From: Atherinomorus stipes
Taxonomy: Eukaryota; Chordata; Actinopteri; Atheriniformes; Atherinidae
Length of the DNA stretch: 64,000 nt
Reading direction: 5' to 3'
Assembly (NCBI GenBank): GCA_023101725.1
Contig: JALJCO010003910.1
Location: forward strand, 265,166 to 329,165
Position numbers and translations under genes: made by a program. Shown one piece after another: positions 56,801 to 64,000 of this stretch. The notes beneath the pieces were generated by a model. It was given only the letters and a program-made list of their open reading frames with translations. It was not told the DNA's origin and did no database searches. Position 1 is the stretch's first letter. Each line of letters starts with the position of its first letter.

Positions 56801-58600
56801 GAACAACCTGCGTCACTGATTAAGGTACCACATTTATTTTCTTGCTTTGTTTCAGCCATAACATTTTGGGCTGCACCACATTTGAGCTGCGCTTCAGGCC
56901 TCCATCTTTAATATTTTATTTCACGCTAGCTGTGACTGAGGGCAGGGTCACACTTGGCACGATTGGTTTAATCCCATTTCAACTTACCGAATGTCAAGAG
57001 TCTAGTTCAAACGGCCTCTGGTCTCACTTGCAAAGTTGGAAACATGCCAGTGTGCCTCCACATCATGTGACCGCATTTGCGTAGGTGACAGCACCTGCTT
57101 CACTCCAGTCCAGCAGGTGGCGCTAATAGTCATTTGTGTTGTTTGACTTCCACCCAAACATGCTGATAAAGCTTTCCACCTTCACAGTTTTCCGACAACT
57201 GCCTGATGGCGAGCCTGTGTAAGCTGCTGAGCTAAGGACTGCAACAAGAGCTGCTTCTCATGCTTTTTAAGCCATGTTTTTTCTCCTCTTCTTCATGTTT
57301 TCGAGCGAGGACAGGGCTTCTACGTAGGCAGCGTCATTACATCTTCATCACGTGGGTCAATAACACAATCGGTCCGTGCCAGCAACCATTGCAGACCACC
57401 TCCAGAGGTGGGCCTGGGCACCGTATTGCGGCCATCGGTTACACTGAAGTTTAAACGTGAAGCATGTAACCGCCCGCTGATGGTACCCAGGACATACTCC
57501 AACCATGCCGAGTGTGACGGGCCCCTGAATGCGTGTTGGTGAGTGGGCTCACTTAATATCGGTTTATCTTTGTGCTTCATTTGAAGTCACTGTAAAACAA
57601 GACAAGTGCCAAAATTTTGTTCTTTTAGTTGGAAAATACTCGTTAAACCTCTACAGTATAGGTTCATTTGTGTTTAGTGGTTACTTGTTTCCTTTTTAAT
57701 AATAAACAGACGTGTAGTAACTACACGTAGTTACTAACTGCCCAGGTTTTATTTCAATACAGTGTGTGGCACAACTTTAAGTGTGAAGACACGACTAAAT
57801 AGACTTTGCTGTGTAAACAGCGTGATGGAGTGTTCAGCCTGATTATCTGAAACAAGTCTGCAAATGCTAAAGAGTTGTGTTTTATTATTTTATAATACAC
57901 TTCAGGTTAATTAGTTTAAAGAGCTCAGGGCCTAAACCTGATTCAGGAAGTTATAGGTGGGCTAAAACTGTCGATCAAGTCTAACTTTATCAGACAAATC
58001 AACTTTTATCAGAGTTAAATTGACACTAAAATTTCATTCCGAGTCCAGTGTAACTTAAACACTGTAGGGCAGGATCATATGTAACCTGGCTTGGTGTTAA
58101 AATTGACTCTTTAAAGTCCTATTCTGTGGAGATCAGTATGATTTAGGGACCACATGTAATTTGTAATAATTACAGAGATTATCTGTTTTTTAATCCCGTG
58201 CAAATCAACCATGACTGTGATTTGTGATGTATTAATTTCCCACAAATTACTTACTATAAATTGTTAAACTGTGAGGTCCTGATAACACTGATACAATGCA
58301 AATAGACATCTCTGTGATTTGGACAGAAATGACAGTGATGTGGTGGTACAGTATAATTGTTTCCTGGGCGCATGTCATTTCCTTTTTGGTGAAGTGAGGC
58401 TAAAAATAGGCTTTCCTTCAAATTATTATGTTTAGGATAATTTATAAGGCATTAACTTTGAGTCAGAGTGATCGGAAGTTTTACTAGTCATCTACTGGTG
58501 CAAGTGAAAAATCTGGAAAAGGCATTTTCCCACGGCAAGAAATGTTTATTTTGGACAACAGGACATGGTGCAAATTTTTTAAGCATTGGAAATGACTGTC
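56801..58600. other. unassigned DNA, no gene recognised
   Basis: No supportable gene. Frames 57260-57454 plus and 57320-57580 minus have no domain. Confidence 0.4.
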
Positions 58601-58608
58601 CACGAGTT

Positions 58609-58868
58609 CCCAGCCAACATTGAATGTGGGGCCCATATGGGTAAATTGTGGCTGTATATACGGGACCCAAGTGGGATTGTCCACGGCTCCATGGTGGCCC
58701 CAACTGTGTTTTCCCATGTGGGTTTCCCACAGTTCAAGCCCATGCCTACAGGCTATATGGGAAAACACAGGTGGGACCACCATGGAAACCGTGGACAAAC
58801 CCACTTGGGTCCCATATATACAGCTAAAATTTAACCCATTGGGCCGTTACATGGAAATGCTGGCTGGG
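58609..58868. mobile_element. palindromic MITE of about 260 bp
   Basis: Left CCCAGCCAACATT, right reverse complement CCCAGCCAGCATT. The arms continue as inverted copies for about 110 bp (GCTGTATATA(C/T)GGGACCCAAGTGGG, GTCCACGG, CCATGGTGG, CTGTGTTTTCCCAT). A short loop lies near 58730-58755. Four open frames on both strands (58484-58910) come from this palindrome and are not genes. Confidence 0.75.
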
Positions 58869-59240
58869 TTATTTCAACACATTTGTCTCCGAATGATCAC
58901 GCACTGCTGATGAAACCGCAACTCATATGAGCAGATGTTACGCAACACGCAACGCATCATCCGCTATACGTCTGTAAATTTCAGTTATCCCGTGTGAATA
59001 CGCAACAGAAAAAAACAGACGTCGGGATTAATATATTTATTACATGTGGTCGAAAAATAGGTAATCCTGATCCCATCAGAATAGGGCTTCAGTGTTAAAC
59101 TCGCACTGCTGATTTTACTGTACCTGCTTAAATTATTGACCTTGTTCAGGAAGGCGGGATGGGCGCAGCCATTGTGTTCTACAACTTCCAGTTAGTCAGT
59201 GATGTAGGTAGTCTACCACTGCTTCCACGGATCAGCTGTA
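58869..59240. other. unassigned DNA
   Basis: No gene or repeat recognised. Confidence 0.35.
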
Positions 59241-59271
59241 TGAACAGATTTAATGCTAGAAGTGTTCAAAC

Positions 59272-59355
59272 ATGAGCAGCATTCATTGCTTTGTCTGCAG
59301 GTGCCAAAACAACTGGAAGGAGAACCTGGCACATTATTTTAACTCCATCATGATA
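59272..59355 (+). pseudogene. possible THAP-domain remnant
   Basis: The frame starts MSSIHCFVCRCQNNWKENLA. The pattern of an N-terminal Met, Cys then Cys four residues apart, followed by NN and basic residues, resembles the start of THAP zinc-finger domains found in P-element- and ISL2EU-type transposases. The rest of the domain (Trp, HC and AVPTIF box) is not seen and the frame soon degenerates. Weak evidence. Confidence 0.25.
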
Positions 59356-59830
59356 TGTCAGCTGCTAACAGTGTTAGCCGCTCTCTCTAGTGGTGGATCC
59401 AAACCTTTATTTTTTATTTACGGTCTATGCTCTAAGAGCAGCTTTAATAATCAGTTCAGCACCTGCTTTTTGTAGGATTTTAGCTTTTAGATGAGGCATA
59501 ACATGTTCATATTTACAGTACTGTCCTTAAAATAACTTGATCTTCTAACTGCCCTAACCCTAGCTAACTTAGCGTTGTAGCAAACAATAACAACACAGCA
59601 TCAGCTGAAAGAGATTACAGTACTTCTTATTGAGAGAATCGCTACCTAGCAAAATAATTGTTGTGATCAGAAAGTCCCGTTCTGTTCAAATATACCGTCC
59701 ACAATACGGCAGCAGCGTGGCTGCAGGACCATCGCATCCCCGCCATACAGGAGCATTCTGTAGCCTCCAGCACTCCGTGAGCTCGTACTGACACCCAGGC
59801 GAAGTGATTTTATTTTATTTTCATTTTCAG
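59356..59830. other. unassigned DNA
   Basis: No gene or repeat recognised. Confidence 0.35.
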
Positions 59831-59859
59831 TAAAATCAGACGGTGCGTTTCACTTTGGT

Positions 59860-60118
59860 CTGTTATATCTGCCACCGCAGTGCCCAGAAATCAGCCGATC
59901 ACGGCTCTCTACCCAATTCTTGCGCGGCTCACGGCTGCCGTACTTGTTGACTTGTTTGTGGAGACATCCGATTCCCTCAGTACATCTGATCTGAAAGAGC
60001 GCAGGAGGATTAAGTCGAACTGAGTATCTGCTCATCAGTTGGGATCTGTATCGGCTGATACTCAAGGTTGCTGTGTCGATATCGGATGTGAAAAAGTTGT
60101 ACTGAGCCATCCCTATTA
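59860..60118 (-). mobile_element. hAT-like MITE fragment
   Basis: Read inverted from 60118: TAGGGATGGCTCAGTACAAC then TTTTTCACATCCGATATCGA, similar to common fish hAT ends (TAGGGATGCACCGATC...). The open minus frame 59850-60206 spans this repeat and is therefore discounted. The other terminus is not clear. Confidence 0.45.
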
Positions 60119-61200
60119 AATACAATCGTCTGTGTAAACATCCAGCACTGGTAAACTTAATTACCACTGGAGTCATTGACACAATAAAGCTCCCAAGTGA
60201 ACGCAAGCCTGAGATCCTGAGTGTTACTCACTTCAGTCAATTCTCAGCTCTGTCTGAGGATTCAGACGCAGTGGAACCGGGTCCAGTTCCATCTGGCAGT
60301 TCGGATCCAGGACCGAGCCAGACTTTCTGTTTAGATCACTGTTTATTGAGCCGATGTAAGTTTGCATACCTGACAGTGGAAATAGCGATTAGGAAACGGG
60401 ATGCCCTTCATGTCATTATCAAAGCTGGTGAGGAAGCGTTTCAGCTTCCTGTGAAGAGCCGTGGCAGCAGCGTGGTGACCCTCCTCCCGCCTGCAGCTTG
60501 GCTCCCGCTAGCTGCTCAAATCTCACACAAAGGCCGCTGCTTGTTGAGTTCAAGCCAACTTTTTTATGGCTCAGCACTAAAGTAAAAACTCGGGGGCATT
60601 TTGTCTCCATCCTGCCATCCTCTCATCTGCGGTAAAAGCCCTCCATTTACAGGACACAGAGCTGAGAGGGATGCACTGAGCCAAAAAGAAGCGGTTACAC
60701 AGACAAATTACCTGCAAATCCCACCCAGGGGGAGATGGAGAGGAGCCACATCAGCAGCCTGCACACCAATTACACACACCGCTCAGAGTGAGAATATAAC
60801 CACACCAGGTCACTGAGGGCCGGGAGGCCACTTCATTCCTGATGCAGGAGGAGGTGGCGGTGCTGACTCGATCTGACTGGCAAATTGAAATGTGGAGGGG
60901 GAGAGAGCAGAGAAGGTCAGGGTGGTGATGGAAAGTCATAATAATGATTGAGTCAAATGGCAAAGGTCCTAGTGGGAGGACCGGACCATCTGCATGCGAA
61001 AACCTGACCAGAACAGACATGCTGTTAACAGCTCTGATGCTCAGCTTCAATCAGAAAACTCATGGAGACGCACATTATTGCTGTTATTGTCAGAGTTTTC
61101 CTGCTTACCAAACATCTGAATATGAACGGCCGCAGTCAGGGTCGCTCCCTCCTCCTGAGCTGAGCAAAATGTCAGGAAATAATAAATAAAAACAATGAAA
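60119..61200. other. unassigned DNA, no gene recognised
   Basis: Moderate GC, without a recognised gene. AATAAATAAA at 61182-61191 on the plus strand could be a poly(A) signal but has no supported gene upstream. Confidence 0.35.
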
Positions 61201-61209
61201 TGAAGAGGA

Positions 61210-61786
61210 AACACTGCTTGAACTTCTTTTTTTATTTTCTGAGAAGGTCCGGAGCTGCTAAGTAAATATCACAGGAATACTGAGACAACTGTAAAACTGT
61301 AAACAAAACAGAAAACATAAATAACAAATATGGCTGCTTTGAGTTCAAGTTAATAATGATCATATGGCACAAAAATCAGAAACTACACACTGGAAACACT
61401 TTAGTAAACCTTGTCTTTGTGCTTTGTTTACACAGGAATGTTTGTCCTTTACTGTCCAATAAATACTGACAGTTTCACACGCAAGTCTAAACTGTAAATA
61501 TGAAAAACAAAAGTATAAAATTATTCTCATAAGGCTACTTACAACATAAATTTATATTTGTGAGTAAAATTCATCATTATATCAAGAAAAATATTTTGAA
61601 CCAACAACTGTCAAGTTTCTCTGAAATATTCTCATTTTTAGCTTCAGTTTAATGTCTGAGTCCGTGTTTATCTGCAGGTTTAAGTACACTTTGTAAAGGA
61701 TGAAAAAGGTGCAGCAGTGTTTTGAGGTTGCTACTGGTCAGCTGGAACCACCTCCAGGAGGATCTGCAACGTCCTGTTGAAGGAAT
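61210..61786 (-). CDS. candidate terminal exon and 3'UTR of a host gene
   Basis: On the minus strand a pyrimidine tract (TTCTTTTCTTTCAG, ending at 61787) is followed by a 56-nt open stretch coding SFNRTLQILLEVVPADQ and a TAG stop (61731-61733). The first two bases complete a split codon, so upstream exons would lie beyond 61787, probably beyond the window. Downstream is a 0.5 kb AT-rich region ending with AATAAA (minus, 61231-61236). The amphipathic, non-repetitive peptide and the canonical acceptor favour a real exon, but I do not recognise the protein. Chance remains possible. Confidence 0.35.
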
Positions 61787-61800
61787 CTGAAAGAAAAGAA

Positions 61801-62690
61801 AAACATATGAATCACTGAGATAAAAAGTTATGAAAATTTTTCAAAAATAAAGAAAGAAGATGCAAACAAGTCTGAAATTGATTTTCATTCCAACTCTGAA
61901 AACTCAACATTTGGGGGTCATAACGGTCGTACATGTGTGAAACCGAAACGATGCTGTGGAATTTGGAGAAAACTGAATATTAATTTCCCAGAAATTTTTG
62001 AGAGGAAACTCTAGAGGCAGGTAAAAAGTTGCAAGATTCATGAGAAATAAAATGTTCTGGGACGATTATAAGATTAAAGCAACTCTGAATGAGCCTGCAT
62101 TTCATAAAGCACAGCAAAATTATTATAATTACCAAATTAAATTTAACTGTACTGAATAAATGTTTATTATTATCATTAATTTTTTTAAAGTAATTAATTA
62201 ATAATCCATAATTTTAATATTAACTCATAACAACAATACACACAGATCCAGACTTTATTTAAATATTGATATAAATGCCAAAAGAGTAGAAAAATGAGCA
62301 AAGTATTCAAAACCAAAGGGTTTTTTTTTTTGTTCTTTTTTTAAAAAAAACACAAAATCAGACAAACATTTTTTGCTATTAACCAGGTTTAACAGTCAGT
62401 CAACTCACATCAGATGAAGTCAGTATGTGTGAGGACAGTGTCCCCACACGCTCACAAATGGTTTCAGACTTAAACTTGGTGTCATTTAAATTGGAAGCAG
62501 CTCAGTCCCAGCAATGGCTTTGTGGTTGTGTTACCGTTGTGTCCGGTGAGTAGCCTGCAGCCGAGTAAACATTATCAATAAGCTAATGTTAGCTAATGTA
62601 AGCTTGTAAGGCTGTAAGATACAGTCTTACAGGCAGCCTGGTGGGCTCACTGGCTGCCTGTCATCATTTTCACTCATGGAGAAAAGTTGG
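61801..62690. other. possible intron, no exon recognised
   Basis: AT-rich sequence. If the candidate exon is real, this is part of its last intron. No splice-flanked coding segment was found on the minus strand. Confidence 0.3.
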
Positions 62691-62694
62691 AATG

Positions 62695-63055
62695 TTTTTT
62701 TTTTTTTTTAATCCTTTATTGAACCAGATAAAAACCCTATGAGATCACGACCTCTTTCACAAGGGTAACCTGGCCAAGAAAGGCAGCAGCACATGTCGGA
62801 ATAAACAAAGCAAACAGACAAAAATAAAAAAAAATAAAATTTTTAATTTAGAAATAACAAATAAAATGATAGAGGACAATAATTGCGATAATAATTTAAA
62901 AACAGTGACAAATTAAGAGTGACAACACAGGCATTGTTGACTGGATATGTGATGTTGATTTTTAAAAATTTAGCAGAAAGTGCTCAGTGAAACAAGATCG
63001 GACAGTTTCAATTCAGCTTGCAAAGTGTTCCCGGCAGAGGGATGGAGATGGTGAA
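62695..63055 (-). mobile_element. LINE 3' fragment (L2-like candidate)
   Basis: The plus-strand edge TTTTTAATCCTTTATTGAAC then GAGATCACGACCTC, CAAGGGTAACCTGGCCAAGA and AGGCAGCAGCA matches a frequent fish LINE 3'UTR terminus from memory (TTTATTTAACCAGGTAAA...GACCTGGCCAAGA). The far side, near 63000-63050 (AGTGTTCCCGGCAGAGGG), would be the coding end. It is in reverse orientation. Confidence 0.45.
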
Positions 63056-63116
63056 AGCTTTCTTTCCTTTTATGTTAGCGTTAGCTCCCGGTGTTAGCCC
63101 TAGCCGGGATCTGGTG

Positions 63117-63553
63117 TTATGCTCCGTTTCATTGAACTCGGAACTGAGAAGTAGGAACTGGGAATAACATCCAGCCTAGCCTAACTGCGCTCCAGTTCAC
63201 CAGTCAGAAATCGAGATAACAGCCGAACAAAACAATATGTTTGCTAAAGCTATTGTTATTAGCCATTGTTAGCTGAGGTGGCGTTGTAGTTCACATGTAC
63301 TGCATGAAAAATGTAAATTACACCACAGCAGCTTCCCCCCCTACATCTATATAAACCAATACTGCGTGTACAACTGACTCCATGCAATAACAGTTAGTCA
63401 GAAGTGTAAACAAATGGCCATCTTTAAATCTGTAATCGGAGGTTGCGAGAATTCTCCGACTGTTGGAAATCCAACTTCAAGGGTCGTTCCAGTTGAAACT
63501 TCCCACTCATTACTGGGAATTTCTGACTTCTGAGTTCAAATGGAACGCAGCAT
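63117..63553. mobile_element. MITE with TGCTCCGTTTC...GGAACGCAGCA ends
   Basis: The left end TGCTCCGTTTCATTGAACTC and the right end inverted TGCTGCGTTCCATTTGAACT then CAGAAGTCAGAAATT are imperfect inverted repeats; both sides are flanked by TTA (63114-63116 and 63554-63556). It is about 437 bp and resembles a frequent fish MITE. A 3-bp TTA duplication would fit PIF/Harbinger. Confidence 0.55.
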
Positions 63554-63556
63554 TAG

Positions 63557-63958
63557 CAGTCGTCAGGATCCGTCGATGACTGAGTCATTGTTGTTACAAC
63601 GTAGATGTTAATTACGCTAGCATGTCAATGGCATTTTCCATTCACCGTTAGTACCAAGTTAGCAGGTTGTTGCCAGTTGTTTAAAGTTTGTTTTAAATGC
63701 TGAATTACTTTCTAATTAACCACCATTACTTCATCAATTTGTTGTTGAATATCAGTATAATACCACCATCAATATGTTGCATAACTATAGAGTGATGAAA
63801 TTTGGGTAATGGCTAAAAAATGTTTTCTATACCAGCAAAGCAAATTGAGATCGGACCGCACCGGACCTGATCGGATAGGAATCAATTTTTAAACGACGAG
63901 AAGTGGAATCAAATTGATTCTTGAAATTTGAATCGCCATCAGATTGTGTTTGTTAGTC
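63557..63958. other. unassigned DNA with repeat-like patch
   Basis: At 63845-63945 paired AATCAATTTTTAAACGA and AAATTGATTC words suggest a further MITE fragment; edges are not clear. Confidence 0.3.
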
Positions 63959-64000
63959 GCTTTTTTTTTTTGGAATTTTTTTTTTGGAATTTTTTTTTTG
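63959..64000 (+). repeat. T-rich tandem tract at window end
   Basis: T runs separated by GGAA, with a period of about 15 bp, running off the window. Confidence 0.85.

Noticed and set aside
59850..60206. 118-codon minus-strand frame
   Set aside because: Contains the hAT-like TAGGGATG repeat end; no domain recognised.
1..64000. Search for tRNA, rRNA, CRISPR arrays, LTR retrotransposons and endogenous viral genes
   Set aside because: No cloverleaf with A and B boxes, no regularly spaced repeats with unique spacers, no paired LTRs and no gag, pol or env frames were recognised by eye. A dedicated scan could still find weak cases.

Overview
This window looks like AT-rich, repeat-dense intergenic or intronic DNA from a ray-finned fish, probably a percomorph teleost. 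The basis is the mixture of element families: Tc1-like transposons, a Rex1/Babar- or L2-type LINE, an RTE-like LINE, L2 and L1 fragments, PIF/Harbinger- and hAT-like non-autonomous elements, many MITEs, and long (TA)n, (CA)n and poly-A/poly-G tracts. No complete host gene is visible. The only host-gene candidate is a short minus-strand terminal exon with 3'UTR near 61.2-61.8 kb, whose gene would continue beyond the right edge. A weak microexon candidate lies at 30.11 kb. No rRNA, tRNA or CRISPR array was recognised. All boundaries come from reading the sequence by eye, and family names are from remembered family features, not searches.

Layout. 0-7 kb: unassigned DNA with two copies of a TTAA-flanked MITE (called A here) and a 1 kb adenine-rich low-complexity block. 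7.2-8 kb: a GC-rich 3' fragment of an RTE-like LINE. 8-13 kb: mostly unassigned, with a hAT-like remnant and a hairpin MITE. 13.5-17.5 kb: a nest of MITEs A and B, a PIF/Harbinger-like element and a hAT-like insertion. 17.5-22.6 kb: unassigned DNA, a pseudoknot-like motif, Harbinger-like ends and a run of 29 G. 22.66-25.82 kb: MITE C, then a nearly full-length but broken LINE with endonuclease and reverse transcriptase ending in a (TTTAA)n tail. 27.85-28.56 kb: a foldback element. 31.4-32.9 kb: a decayed ISL2EU-like transposase followed by hAT-like repeats. 36-44.6 kb: a hAT-like repeat (X), an L2 fragment, an 18-bp minisatellite, a truncated Tc1 and the second MITE C copy. 45-49.4 kb: L1-derived composite repeats, one with about 200-bp inverted arms, plus an inverted X copy. 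51.2-51.8 kb: a MITE. 53-56.8 kb: a Tc1 element carrying the hAT-like X, which itself carries a Harbinger-like element, plus an L2 fragment. 58.6-64 kb: palindromic MITE, hAT-like and LINE remnants, the candidate terminal exon and another MITE.

The strongest observations are insertion histories that can be checked inside the window. Empty target sites for two Harbinger-like insertions are preserved in sister repeat copies (4.7 kb for the one at 16.0 kb; 48.6 kb for the one at 54.1 kb), each with a 3-bp target duplication. Several MITE families share TTAA flanks and ends beginning AG. I found no convincing undescribed functional system; the value here is the clear transposon stratigraphy and a few odd structures.
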